This document shows, piece by piece, positions 26,517 to 36,090 of a stretch of 64,000 bases of DNA (position 1 is its first letter; each line of letters begins with the position of its first letter). The notes below the pieces were generated by a model. That model was not told where the DNA came from, searched no databases, and saw only the letters and a list, made by a program, of their open reading frames with translations. The stretch covers positions 1 to 64,000 of the forward strand of contig CAZIXF010000001.1 in NCBI GenBank assembly GCA_964543195.1, written 5' to 3'. Made by a program: the position numbers and the translations under genes. Source of the DNA: JAGTVG01 sp964543195. Lineage in GTDB: Bacteria > Bacteroidota > Bacteroidia > Cytophagales > Cyclobacteriaceae.

Positions 26517-27392
26517 ATGACAAAAAATATTGGAATAATCGGACTTGGCCGGACCGGGTTGCCGGCAGCCAGAGCATTTTTAAAAGCCGGATTCGACGTT
26601 TATGGTTTCGATAAAAACAAGGAGATGTTGCCGGATTTTGAAAAGGCAGGCGGAAAAAGCCTCGCTAATTCAAAAGAAGTAGCTGCCCGTTCTGACGTCG
26701 TGCTGATCATGGTGCTGAACGATGCCCAGGTGCTGGAGGTGATCCGTGGTGAAAAGGGTGTCCTTGGAGGAGCGGATAAAAAAACAACCGTGATCTGTAT
26801 GAGTACTATCAACCGGGTCAACCTCGAATCGATGGCCGACTTATGTGAAGAAAAGGGGATCGACTTCATAGACTGCCCTTTTACAGGAGGGCCCGCCAGG
26901 ATCCCTGATGGAAGCCTGACCTTGATTGCGGCAGCCCCCGCCCAAATTCTGCAGAAGGTCAAACCCGTTCTTGATATCATAGGGAATATCGTGAATGCAG
27001 GGGACAGGCCCGGTATGGGACAGGCGGTAAAACATTGCAACCAACTGCTGGTCGGAGTGACCCATGCCGCCACCATGGAGGTGATCACCATGGCCCGGAA
27101 GATGGATCTCGATCCCGAACTTGTCACTGAAGTGGTGGGCAGCGGAATTGCCGGCAGTGATTATTTCAAATTGTTGTCAGAAAGTGTGCTGACTAAAAAA
27201 CCATCTCCCGGTGGCCTGGGGCAGATGTGCAAGGATGTGTCCATCGTAGCCAATACAGCCCGGGAAGTTAAAATGCCGGCCCTGGTAGCCACCGCCGCAT
27301 CCCAGTATTTTCTTTCGGCAGAAGCCCTCGAAATGCAGGACAGGGAAGGAGCGGATCTGATAGAAGTTGTGGAAAGGATGACCGGAAAATAA
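26517..27392 (+). CDS. NAD-dependent beta-hydroxyacid dehydrogenase (3-HIBADH family)
   Basis: 291 residues, the family's usual length. The N-terminal Rossmann motif is G9-L-G11-R-T-G14, the substrate-binding region is FTGGPARIPDGSL, and the catalytic lysine lies in VKHCNQLL (near 170). Relatives oxidise 3-hydroxyisobutyrate or reduce tartronate semialdehyde (GarR type). Here the usual 'APVSGG' is CPFTGG, so substrate identity is open. It starts a run with an amidohydrolase and TRAP transporter on the same strand, which suggests catabolism of an imported acid or amide. Confidence 0.88.
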   Translation: MTKNIGIIGLGRTGLPAARAFLKAGFDVYGFDKNKEMLPDFEKAGGKSLANSKEVAARSDVVLIMVLNDAQVLEVIRGEKGVLGGADKKTTVICMSTINRVNLESMADLCEEKGIDFIDCPFTGGPARIPDGSLTLIAAAPAQILQKVKPVLDIIGNIVNAGDRPGMGQAVKHCNQLLVGVTHAATMEVITMARKMDLDPELVTEVVGSGIAGSDYFKLLSESVLTKKPSPGGLGQMCKDVSIVANTAREVKMPALVATAASQYFLSAEALEMQDREGADLIEVVERMTGK

Positions 27393-27449
27393 GATGGAGA
27401 TATATGATAATTTTTTTATGAGCACAATTGCCATAGAAAAGGGATTTTT

Positions 27450-28667
27450 ATGATCAAAACAAAAGGAATTATGGCTGATAAAGTAATGATAAAAGGGGCT
27501 TTCCTCTGGGACGGGAAAAACCGCGAAATATTACCCGAAGGGGCCGTGCTGGTGGAGGGAGAATACATCAAAGCAGCAGGAACCGTCTCAGAGATCCGGG
27601 GCATGAATCCCGACAGGTTGATCGACTGGACAGGGACCACCTTAATGCCGGGAATGATCGACAGTCATACTCATTTATCGATGGATGCCACCCTGGATAA
27701 CTACCTTGATCACATGACAGATAGCGTGGCTGAGCTTACTCTTCGTGCTACGGCCATGATGCGTAAAGACCTATTATCGGGTGTGACGACGTGTCGATGT
27801 CTTGGGGATAGGGAATTTCTTGACATTGCCTGCCGGGAGGCTGTAAAAAACGGCCTGGTTACCGGACCTGAACTGCTTGTGGCTACCCGGGGCATACGCG
27901 CTCCCAACGGACATGGTTTTGTGGGATATCCATTTGATGGAGAAGATCAGATCAGGCAGGCAATAAGGGAAAATGCCGAAATGGGGGCGAATCTGATCAA
28001 GATCTATATATCGGGAACCCTGAAAGGTGATGGCAGGCTTCCCAGTTTCCTTTCGTATGAAGAGATCAGGGCGGCTATCGATGAAGCCCACCAACAGGGT
28101 TTGAAAATTGCATCGCATTGTGTGGGGGGAGAGGGTCTTGACTGGGCCCTGGAACTTGGTCTGGATACTCTGGAACATGCCTATCATATTTCCGATGGGC
28201 AGATTGAAAAGTTGAAAGGATCGGATACCTGGCTGGTGCTCACCCCTAGTCCCATGCTTACGAAGGAACGGATCGAGAACCTTCCGGAAAGGCTCATTCC
28301 CGGTCATCTGAAAGAAGGGGATGAAGTGGCGGGTCGAATGGCAGCCATGATACAGGCAGGCATCCCTTTTGCCCTTGGAACGGATGGTATGCACGGCGAA
28401 CTGGCACAGGAGGCTGTCTATGTTAAGGAACTGGGTGCCTCAAATTATGATGCCCTGCGGGGGGTAACCAATAACGGGGCCGTGGTTTGTGAAATAGCCG
28501 GTAAGACCGGGAGTCTGGAAGCCGGGAAATACGCGGATATCATAGCATTGGATGGTAACCCGTTAAAGGACATAAATGCACTGAAAAGAATAGCCGCGGT
28601 AATGAAACACGGGGTGATCCATTCGGGATATCATACCCATGACCTGCAGCGGACCGAACAAAGGTGA
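27450..28667 (+). CDS. Metal-dependent amidohydrolase
   Basis: 405 residues (a second possible start, ATG at 27471, removes seven residues). Amidohydrolase-superfamily metal ligands are visible: H73-T-H75, a lysine in LIKIYISG (carboxylated bridging Lys), ASHCVGG, LEHAYH, and Asp in LGTDGMHG. The pattern fits imidazolonepropionase / Xaa-Pro dipeptidase-like enzymes (subtype with HxH..K..H..H..D). No signal peptide is present, so it acts in the cytoplasm on a cyclic amide, dipeptide or similar compound, probably delivered by the TRAP system. The gap to the dehydrogenase is 57 bp. Confidence 0.85.
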   Translation: MIKTKGIMADKVMIKGAFLWDGKNREILPEGAVLVEGEYIKAAGTVSEIRGMNPDRLIDWTGTTLMPGMIDSHTHLSMDATLDNYLDHMTDSVAELTLRATAMMRKDLLSGVTTCRCLGDREFLDIACREAVKNGLVTGPELLVATRGIRAPNGHGFVGYPFDGEDQIRQAIRENAEMGANLIKIYISGTLKGDGRLPSFLSYEEIRAAIDEAHQQGLKIASHCVGGEGLDWALELGLDTLEHAYHISDGQIEKLKGSDTWLVLTPSPMLTKERIENLPERLIPGHLKEGDEVAGRMAAMIQAGIPFALGTDGMHGELAQEAVYVKELGASNYDALRGVTNNGAVVCEIAGKTGSLEAGKYADIIALDGNPLKDINALKRIAAVMKHGVIHSGYHTHDLQRTEQR

Positions 28668-28688
28668 ATTATCTATTGAATTAAATAA

Positions 28689-29717
28689 ATGGAACGACAA
28701 AGATTTATACTGCATTTTATCAACTTCTTATTTTTATCCGGCATCCTTCTCTTCTCAGGGTGTTCGGGTGGCGACACTTCGGGGAAACTGAAGCCAAAGA
28801 TTTCCCTGGTCAATGCTCCGGATGATATTGTTACGCAGGGGGCCAATTTTATTGCAGAGGAATTAAAAACCAGAAGTAAGGGTGAAATTGAGCCCAAAGT
28901 ATACCATTCCGGCGTACTTTCCGGCGGGAAAGGTAATGCCGAGATCGAAATGTGTCAGCAGGGGAGCATCGAAATGCATGTGACCACCACGGCATATCTT
29001 GCCAACATGGTTCCCAAGACTTCCGTGTTCAGCTTGCCCTTCATGTTCCGCGATATCGACCAGGTGGTGGGTCTGGCAAAAAGCAAAAGTGATGTACTCA
29101 GGACCATCAATGAAGAGTTGGCCGAAAAAGACCTGCATGTCATTGCCTGGTGGCCCCGTGGTTTCAGGCAGTTGACCAACAGCAGGCGAATGGTCAAAAC
29201 ACTTGAGGATATCCGGGGGCTTAAATTAAGGGTAATGAACAACCCGCTGTTTGTCGATAATATGAATGCGATGGGAGCCAATCCCGTGCCCATGGCCTGG
29301 GGCGAAGTGTATAATGCGCTCCAGCTCAAGACCATCGACGGACAGGAAAATGCCGAGGATGTGATCTACAGTTCGCGACTCTATGAAGTTCAGGATTATA
29401 TGACCGTCTGGGACTATTCCACAGATCTTGAAATCGTGCTGGTAAACCTGGACTGGTGGAACGGCCTTGGTGAAGAGCAACAACAAATGATCCGCGATGT
29501 GGCCGATGCCTCCGTGGATTATCAGGTGGATCTCCTTAAAAAAAATACGGAAGAGTTGCGTAAAAAGATCGACGACGAGGGCGTGGGAATATTTTACATG
29601 CCGGATGGAAATAAGATTGCCTTTAAAAAAGCGGTCGAACCGGTATGGGATAAATATGAAAAAGTCTTCACCAAATCCTTTCTCGATGCATTCCTGGAAG
29701 AAATGAAAAAGCATTGA
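28689..29717 (+). CDS. dctP: TRAP transporter substrate-binding lipoprotein (DctP family)
   Basis: 342 residues with a lipoprotein signal (FSGCSGG, Cys near 26), so it is tethered rather than freely periplasmic. The DctP fold is shown by GGKGNAEIEMCQQGSIEMH, the central RLK-type stretch GLKLRVMNNPLFVDNM with the arginine that binds a carboxylate, and the 'NALQLKTIDGQENAEDVI' region. It captures an organic acid for DctQM. It lies 21 bp after the amidohydrolase and 190 bp before dctQ. Confidence 0.93.
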   Translation: MERQRFILHFINFLFLSGILLFSGCSGGDTSGKLKPKISLVNAPDDIVTQGANFIAEELKTRSKGEIEPKVYHSGVLSGGKGNAEIEMCQQGSIEMHVTTTAYLANMVPKTSVFSLPFMFRDIDQVVGLAKSKSDVLRTINEELAEKDLHVIAWWPRGFRQLTNSRRMVKTLEDIRGLKLRVMNNPLFVDNMNAMGANPVPMAWGEVYNALQLKTIDGQENAEDVIYSSRLYEVQDYMTVWDYSTDLEIVLVNLDWWNGLGEEQQQMIRDVADASVDYQVDLLKKNTEELRKKIDDEGVGIFYMPDGNKIAFKKAVEPVWDKYEKVFTKSFLDAFLEEMKKH

Positions 29718-29907
29718 AAGTGCGAAGCTGAATAAAAAGGGGGACTGCTGATAAAAGGTATATTGATATTATAATTCCCTTTAATTGGTAGCCCGTTTTG
29801 TGTTTCGATTAAAAATCAAATGAAAATAAAAAACACCAGCAATATTAGTCCTTTATATTATTTTTTTATTTTAGCCAGAACTGAAAAGATGTTCAAAAAG
29901 TTAGTGC

Positions 29908-30498
29908 ATGGCTGATAAATACTTTCGACCGTTAGGAAAGGTCCTCGGATATGTTGCGGAACATACCGAAATCTTTTTGCTGGTGATCTTCTCCCTGATG
30001 CTGGTGGTTGATGTTTTGCTGGGGATCTTAGCCCGGTTTGTACGTTTCGAAGTTGTCTTTGCTACAGAACTGGGGAAATACCTCTTTATATGGCTTTGTG
30101 CGGTAGGAATTTCCGCCGCCGCAAAGGACAACCAGCATGTCCGTATCAATTTTATCGTATCGGCCCTACCTGTCGGTCGCCGTGTTACCTGGGTCATCAG
30201 CCAGGTATTGTTCCTGATCTTCTCGTTATTTTTTTTATACCTGGGAACGCGATTGACATGGATGCATATCGAAATGAATAAATCCGCCATGGGATTTAAT
30301 TTTCCAATGTACGTATTTACGGCGGCAATCCCGGTAGGATTTGCCCTTACATCATGGCGGCTGGCAAGAGACATTGTGTGGTGTTTCAGTAAGGCACCTG
30401 ATTATCAACCCTGGCAGGAACAGGAACCCCAGGGCATTCCCGGCACACAACTGAAAAGTGAAACGATGCAAGAGACGAAAGATAATAAGGAACAATGA
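29908..30498 (+). CDS. dctQ: TRAP transporter small permease (DctQ family)
   Basis: 196 residues with four hydrophobic segments (about 20-42, 53-75, 90-112, 128-150). The conserved TRAP-Q signature is present: FATELGKYLFIWLCAVG and the histidine region DNQHVRINF. It forms the small membrane subunit that joins DctM. Its stop overlaps the dctM start by 4 nt (ATGA). The C-terminal tail is unusually long and Gln/Glu-rich. Confidence 0.93.
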   Translation: MADKYFRPLGKVLGYVAEHTEIFLLVIFSLMLVVDVLLGILARFVRFEVVFATELGKYLFIWLCAVGISAAAKDNQHVRINFIVSALPVGRRVTWVISQVLFLIFSLFFLYLGTRLTWMHIEMNKSAMGFNFPMYVFTAAIPVGFALTSWRLARDIVWCFSKAPDYQPWQEQEPQGIPGTQLKSETMQETKDNKEQ

Positions 30499-31778
30499 CA
30501 GCCACATACCTTACGATCATCTTGTTTTTTATATTCATGATGATGGGTGTGCCCATTTCGGTAAGCCTGATGCTTGGGCTGGCTGCTTCCCTTGTGGTCT
30601 TCGATGTGTATCCTTTGATGAGTGTGGTTACGCTTTTTTACAATTCGCTCGACAGTTATCTGCTGGTGGCCATTCCACTGTTCATGCTGGCCGGTATAGC
30701 CATGTCGCATGGTGGAGTAGCGCGGCGAATATTCGATTTTTCGGAATCGGTATTGAGTTTTCTGCCCGGTTCGCTGGGAGCTGTAAATATATCGGCCAGC
30801 ATGATCTTTGGGGGTTTGAGCGGTTCTTCGGTGGCCGATGTGGCCGGTCTGGGATCCGTAGAGATCAAAGAAATGGTCAATCGGAAATACTCATTAAAAT
30901 ATGCTACTGCCGTTACCGTGGCTTCTTCCACGATGGCGGTAATTATTCCACCCAGTATATTATTGATCATTTACGCCACCATTGCCAATGCTTCGGTGGG
31001 TGCCATGCTGGCAGCAGGGTTGATACCCGGCCTGTTTATTACCTTGTTGCTGATTATCGTCAATACTGTATTCGCGGTAAAGCATAAATGGTCGAAACCG
31101 GAACCTTTGTCGTTGAAAAGGATTGGCAGGACCAGCATCTATGGATTGCCTGCTTTATTGGCACCGGCCTTAATTCTGGGCGGAATATTCCTGGGCACAT
31201 TCACACCCACGGAAGCTTCTGCCATCGCTTTTGTGTATAGCCTGGGTATCGGGGCGTTTTTTTACCGTGAACTGAACTCCAGGAATTTTTTCAGGATCAT
31301 GTATGAAGGGGGTCGTACTACCGGAATCGTGGCCCTGGAACTGGCTGCCGGATTGATCTTTTCCAACCTCATTACGATCGAAGGGATCCCCGAAATACTT
31401 ACAGCGTCCATTACCGGGTTTACGGAAAATCCCCTGGTGATCATGCTGCTCATCAATATTATTCTATTGGTGGCCGGCATGTTCCTGAACCCGGGTTTTT
31501 CGATCATCGTCTTTACGCCACTCCTGCTGCCTATTGCCCAGACTATTGGATATGATGCCCTTCATTTCGGCGTGATCATGGTGACCAACCTGGCCCTGGG
31601 ACTGATTACGCCTCCCGTAGGAGCCTGTCTCTATATTGGTTCGGTGGTTTCGGGACTGAAGGTAGAAAGCATGATCAGGGATCTGTTACCTTTTTATGTG
31701 GTCATTGCCATCGCCCTTGTGGTGATCATCTTCATGCCCCAGATCAGCCAGGGTTTTGCAGAAATGATCTATAAATAG
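30495..31778 (+). CDS. dctM: TRAP transporter large permease (DctM family)
   Basis: 427 residues, the usual length, with about 12 hydrophobic segments. Typical motifs include GVPISVSLMLGL, LLVAIPLFMLAG, GGLSGSSVADVAG, and LITPPVGACLYIGS near the C-terminus. This is the ion-coupled transport subunit of the TRAP system. It overlaps dctQ by 4 nt and ends the operon 12 bp before the convergent GH26 fusion gene. Confidence 0.95.
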   Translation: MTATYLTIILFFIFMMMGVPISVSLMLGLAASLVVFDVYPLMSVVTLFYNSLDSYLLVAIPLFMLAGIAMSHGGVARRIFDFSESVLSFLPGSLGAVNISASMIFGGLSGSSVADVAGLGSVEIKEMVNRKYSLKYATAVTVASSTMAVIIPPSILLIIYATIANASVGAMLAAGLIPGLFITLLLIIVNTVFAVKHKWSKPEPLSLKRIGRTSIYGLPALLAPALILGGIFLGTFTPTEASAIAFVYSLGIGAFFYRELNSRNFFRIMYEGGRTTGIVALELAAGLIFSNLITIEGIPEILTASITGFTENPLVIMLLINIILLVAGMFLNPGFSIIVFTPLLLPIAQTIGYDALHFGVIMVTNLALGLITPPVGACLYIGSVVSGLKVESMIRDLLPFYVVIAIALVVIIFMPQISQGFAEMIYK

Positions 31779-31789
31779 GTGGCCTATTC

Positions 31790-34444
31790 CTACCATTCCT
31801 GCTCCCACCTCACATCCTTGCGATTAAAGATCCTGGGATCGCTGTAAAGCTCCAGGATCTTTTTCCGGGTGTTATTTCTTTCCAGGAAACCGGCCCAGCA
31901 CATGAACCAGGTCCAGTAAGGTTGACGATCCAGAATTTCTATTGATGGCAACTCCCCACATTCCCCGATAGCCAGTGGTTTTCCTCCGGCCAGTTCGAGC
32001 AGCTTGGCCTGGTTCACCGGATCATAATTGCCACCATAAAAGTCCGTAGCCAGCACGTCCACCACATCGAGGCCCGGGAAATAATGATAATAATCCCCGA
32101 TATTGGGATTGACCAGGGCGTTGGCATTCCAGACCCAGATCAAGTTATTCAGCTTGTGATGATTGACAAAGTGATCGTACATATTCCACCACAAGGCCTG
32201 AAAACCCTCTTCCCCTTTTTTATCTCCCCACCAGAACCATTTCCCGTTCATTTCATGGTAAGGACGCCATAAAACCGGGATATTTTCATCGCGAAGGATC
32301 TTCAGATAGCCAGCCACCACATCCAGTTGCCCGATCCACCGGTTGTACAGGTCCGTCCCCGGAGTTACCAGCTCTTTCCATTCTTCGTCAGTCAGGTCAT
32401 TCTGTACACTTTCCTTCCATCCGGAGGGTTCATCATCAACAGGCCGGACTGCATGCCACATCAGTGTAATGATAAAACCCTGTTCATGGCGTTCGATGGC
32501 TTCTTTGATGATATCATCCCGGTTATCAATACCATCCTGTCCGGTAGCTGTAAAGCCGAAATCCTGCCCCCAGACCACCGGGAATTCACCGGTAAGGGCA
32601 AAGGCTTCATCCGTGTAACGGGAAATCGTACCCGGGTAATTATGCTGACCGGACAGGGTATGCCTGCCCTGGATAGAATACAGGTATTTTAGAAGCTGTC
32701 TGGCCTCCGGACTCGCATCCGGATTAACCGGCCTGGGAACGGTCGTTATGGATTGAGGGTCTGTCCTCCTGACCTCAAGCAGCCAGTCCTGTAGTATCGG
32801 GGCATGAGGTATGGTCCAATGGCGTGTTCCGGTTATCAATTCTTTGATGGGATAATTCTTGCCGGTTAGCGGATCGATAAAAGCGGCCTGATAGGAGGAC
32901 TGGCTGTTCAACCCTTTTACTGTGTATGGCTGGCCCCAGGGCATAACCCCTTTCGGAAAATAAAAAAGGCGGATCGAATCCCCGGTTCCGGCCGCATAGG
33001 CATCCTGCACATCATTTTCATCTGCCGAAGGATCGATCCATTCATCATTGAATTCAAAATCCTGCCAGTTGTATCTTTGAAGGATCTTACGGCCCAGTCC
33101 CACAAAAAACGATCCCTTCCATTTATGGGCCTGTTCCCAGGGCGTGTTTCCCCATGTATATCCACCCGGAGAGGCTCCGAATAATTCTTCTTCCGTATTG
33201 AACTGCCAGATCCCGTCCACACCATAACAGTGTCCGGCAGCCCCTGACATCATATTGGTCCAGAAGAGCACCCGTTGCAGCTTGGCGTCGCTGCCTCCTC
33301 CCATCATGCCCTCAAAACATACTTCGCCCTGCATCACGGGCCTTTCGGGGAACAGGGTACGGGCCTTGTTCAGGTGATCCAGTGAATTGGGCAGGGTTTC
33401 CCATCCCCTGTGGCCGGGCTGCACCATGATTATATCGAGGTTGGACATATCGGTGATCGGCTGGAAATTGCCTGAGGAGGGACCGGGATGAGCCGTGATA
33501 AGCCGGTTAAAAGGGTCCGTTTCTTTGATATAAGCAGCAATTTCGGCCCATCCTTCCCGTTGAAACTGTTTTATCTCTTCCCGTTGGCTTTCGTCCGTAA
33601 GATAATAGACCAGGGTAGTTTCACCGGCAAGGGTCCATGTAACCGGATAAGCCCCGTAACGGGCAACCAGGTATCTCCAGTAGCGTTTCATGTGATCGAT
33701 GCCGAACCAGGGAAGGTAATATCCCCAGGTACCCAGTATATTGGGAAAGAGGTCGTTATCAATAAGATGCTGTATACGGCGGTCGGCCAGTTTGAAATAA
33801 TCGGGATTGATGGCCGAATAATCGCGGGATGTGGGAAAACCGGCTTCATTGGCGCCCCGGCTGTCAAATTCCCGGATATCGCAGGGATAACCCAGGGCAA
33901 ACTGGATCACCGAAAAGCCTTTTTCCCTGCGGTCGCGGGTAAGGATCTGAAACTCATCCGGCCATTTGAAGCGGGCGGTCATGCCATGCCACCAGGAATC
34001 GGCAAGCCAGAGAAACGAAGTGCCGTCCTGGTGAACAATGCGCCGGTCCGGGCTGATCTTTAAGGGACCATGACCGAGAAGCCGGCTGTTGCCGGTATAC
34101 TCAAGTACCGCCAAGTTTCCCTTCTGATTATGCAGCCCCTGGTTTTTCCTGTCAGAACAGGCTGTCCGGTAAGAATAACCACCGGTTACCGGAGAACTGA
34201 ACCGGACCTTCCACACCCGGTCACCATCCCAGAAGGCAGGAATCCTGACCTGTTTTCCATCTTTGCCGGTAAAGATCACATCCAATTCTATTTCCGTAAA
34301 GGGATCTGAATAATCTTTGCTGGAAAGGAAGGAAATTTCAGCCACTTCATTCTGCTGCGTAGTGATTGGCTGGGCGAAGGAGGCAACGCCCCAGGTGAGG
34401 ATGAAAAATAAAATAAAAATTTTTGAAAGTGTGGTGCGTATCAT
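31790..34444 (-). CDS. Two-domain glycoside hydrolase: DUF5060/DUF4038 plus GH26
   Basis: 884 residues from the ATG at 34444, which gives a clean signal peptide ending SFAQP; an ATG 93 nt upstream adds a hydrophobic stretch. Residues ~25-120 are DUF5060-like, ~125-560 are DUF4038 and C-terminal beta-like, and ~585-870 are a GH26 domain. The GH26 acid/base motif is intact in WRPYHEMNGKWFWW, and IGECGE carries the probable nucleophile. Two putative catalytic modules in one secreted chain suggest attack on a mixed-linkage or decorated mannan. It is convergent with dctM. Confidence 0.85.
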   Translation of the reverse strand: MIRTTLSKIFILFFILTWGVASFAQPITTQQNEVAEISFLSSKDYSDPFTEIELDVIFTGKDGKQVRIPAFWDGDRVWKVRFSSPVTGGYSYRTACSDRKNQGLHNQKGNLAVLEYTGNSRLLGHGPLKISPDRRIVHQDGTSFLWLADSWWHGMTARFKWPDEFQILTRDRREKGFSVIQFALGYPCDIREFDSRGANEAGFPTSRDYSAINPDYFKLADRRIQHLIDNDLFPNILGTWGYYLPWFGIDHMKRYWRYLVARYGAYPVTWTLAGETTLVYYLTDESQREEIKQFQREGWAEIAAYIKETDPFNRLITAHPGPSSGNFQPITDMSNLDIIMVQPGHRGWETLPNSLDHLNKARTLFPERPVMQGEVCFEGMMGGGSDAKLQRVLFWTNMMSGAAGHCYGVDGIWQFNTEEELFGASPGGYTWGNTPWEQAHKWKGSFFVGLGRKILQRYNWQDFEFNDEWIDPSADENDVQDAYAAGTGDSIRLFYFPKGVMPWGQPYTVKGLNSQSSYQAAFIDPLTGKNYPIKELITGTRHWTIPHAPILQDWLLEVRRTDPQSITTVPRPVNPDASPEARQLLKYLYSIQGRHTLSGQHNYPGTISRYTDEAFALTGEFPVVWGQDFGFTATGQDGIDNRDDIIKEAIERHEQGFIITLMWHAVRPVDDEPSGWKESVQNDLTDEEWKELVTPGTDLYNRWIGQLDVVAGYLKILRDENIPVLWRPYHEMNGKWFWWGDKKGEEGFQALWWNMYDHFVNHHKLNNLIWVWNANALVNPNIGDYYHYFPGLDVVDVLATDFYGGNYDPVNQAKLLELAGGKPLAIGECGELPSIEILDRQPYWTWFMCWAGFLERNNTRKKILELYSDPRIFNRKDVRWEQEW

Positions 34445-34666
34445 TATCTTAAAAATTACGGTAGAATCATTGCGGCCATATCGCTGTAAAAATATTATTT
34501 GCAGAGCATATATTAAAAGAGCATATATTAAAAACATAAGATTATTATTTAAAATACAAAAATTAACGGCATCAGGTTAGTGTTAATAGGATACCTGCTA
34601 TTTATAATGCAAAAAACCAATTTCTATTCTTAATATTTTTTATATTACTATAGTATTTTTTCATAT

Positions 34667-36073
34667 ATGAAACACATGTACAAAAAGATCTTCTATAATT
34701 TCATTTTCTGTTTTTTTTCGGGTGCAATTCTTTTTTTAGGAGGGTGCAGTGAGGATAAAAAGCAGGAAGAGGTGGTCCAACCCAATATCATTCTAATCTT
34801 TGTTGATGACCTTGGTTACGGTGATCTTGGTTGTTATGGCAACACGGATATTCCTACTCCCCATATTGATCAACTTGCCCGTGAAGGGATACGGTTTACC
34901 GATTTTCATGTGACCAGCTCCGTTTGTGGACCGAGCAGGGTAAGTCTTTTGACGGGGATGTACCAGCAGCGACTGGGTGTTTTCTGGAATCCGGATCTCT
35001 GGCCCTCCAATGGCTGGGAAATTCAGGATACGTTGAATTTAATGCCCAATCTTATGGATAAAGCGGGTTATGTAACCTGTCATATCGGCAAATGGAACCT
35101 TGACAAGATAGCCCAACCATATTTTGATGAAGCCTATGATGTAATGGTGTGGAAAGGGGCCTATTATCCTGAAGAGGACGGTATTTATATGGGTGTGAAT
35201 TCTCCGGATTTCAAACTTGAACCCCATGGATGGGGTCCTCCCCGGCCCGGAGCAGAGTACCTTACCGACCGCCTCACACGGCAAGCGATCGGATTTATTG
35301 AGCGGCACAGGGCTCAACCATTCTTCCTTTACCTGGCCTACAATGCTGTACACACTCCTCTGCAGGCGGATGAAAATTATAAGGAAATTTTTAAGGAGCT
35401 TGAAAACGAGCCTAACCGATTATATGCCGGTATGGTAGCCTCACTCGATCAGAATGTGGGCAGGATCCGGGATCTTTTAAACGAACTTGGACTTGAGGAA
35501 AATACGATCGTGGTCTTTACCAGCGATAATGGTCCGGCAATGATCAGGGAAGGATTCCCCGGCTGGCGTGATGACTGGCCCGAAACCCTTTTGGGTTCGG
35601 CCGGACCCCTGCGTGGACACAAAGCCCAGCGTTATGAGGGAGGGCACAGGGTCCCCTTTATCATTCGCTGGCCGGGTAAACTGGGTATAAATAAAGTTTA
35701 TACAAAAACAGCCAGCACACTGGATCTGTTACCTACGTTCTGTGAAGCTGCCGGATATAGCCTCCCGGGTGAAAAGATCGTGGATGGGGTAGATCTTATT
35801 CCATATATTACCGGCGAAAACCTTGCCCCACCTCATGACACCCTGTTCTGGATGACCTATGATCAGGGGGCAGTCAGGTTGGAAGACTGGAAATTGATCA
35901 TTAACCGGGATACCTCCCTGGAGTTGTATAATCTTCAGGAGGACCTGGGTGAAAAGAACGATCTTTCAGAGGCGAATCCGGATACCGTTAAAAAACTTCT
36001 ACAGGCCTGGAAGGAATGGAATGATCCCTTTCCAGACCCAATTAGTGATAGAAAACAATTTAATGTCGAATAA
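34667..36073 (+). CDS. S1-family sulfatase, lipoprotein
   Basis: 468 residues. The signal peptide ends in GGC with lipid Cys27, so the enzyme is membrane-anchored. Metal ligands D47-D48 (FVDDLG), formylglycine motif C87-G-P-S-R, the SDNG motif near 300 and the K-x-x-x-YEGG-x-x-VP region near 330 are all present. It would remove sulfate from a polysaccharide or oligosaccharide. The DUF1080 gene follows after 17 bp, so the two are probably co-transcribed. Confidence 0.92.
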   Translation: MKHMYKKIFYNFIFCFFSGAILFLGGCSEDKKQEEVVQPNIILIFVDDLGYGDLGCYGNTDIPTPHIDQLAREGIRFTDFHVTSSVCGPSRVSLLTGMYQQRLGVFWNPDLWPSNGWEIQDTLNLMPNLMDKAGYVTCHIGKWNLDKIAQPYFDEAYDVMVWKGAYYPEEDGIYMGVNSPDFKLEPHGWGPPRPGAEYLTDRLTRQAIGFIERHRAQPFFLYLAYNAVHTPLQADENYKEIFKELENEPNRLYAGMVASLDQNVGRIRDLLNELGLEENTIVVFTSDNGPAMIREGFPGWRDDWPETLLGSAGPLRGHKAQRYEGGHRVPFIIRWPGKLGINKVYTKTASTLDLLPTFCEAAGYSLPGEKIVDGVDLIPYITGENLAPPHDTLFWMTYDQGAVRLEDWKLIINRDTSLELYNLQEDLGEKNDLSEANPDTVKKLLQAWKEWNDPFPDPISDRKQFNVE

Positions 36074-36090
36074 TTTTACCTGTGATCATT

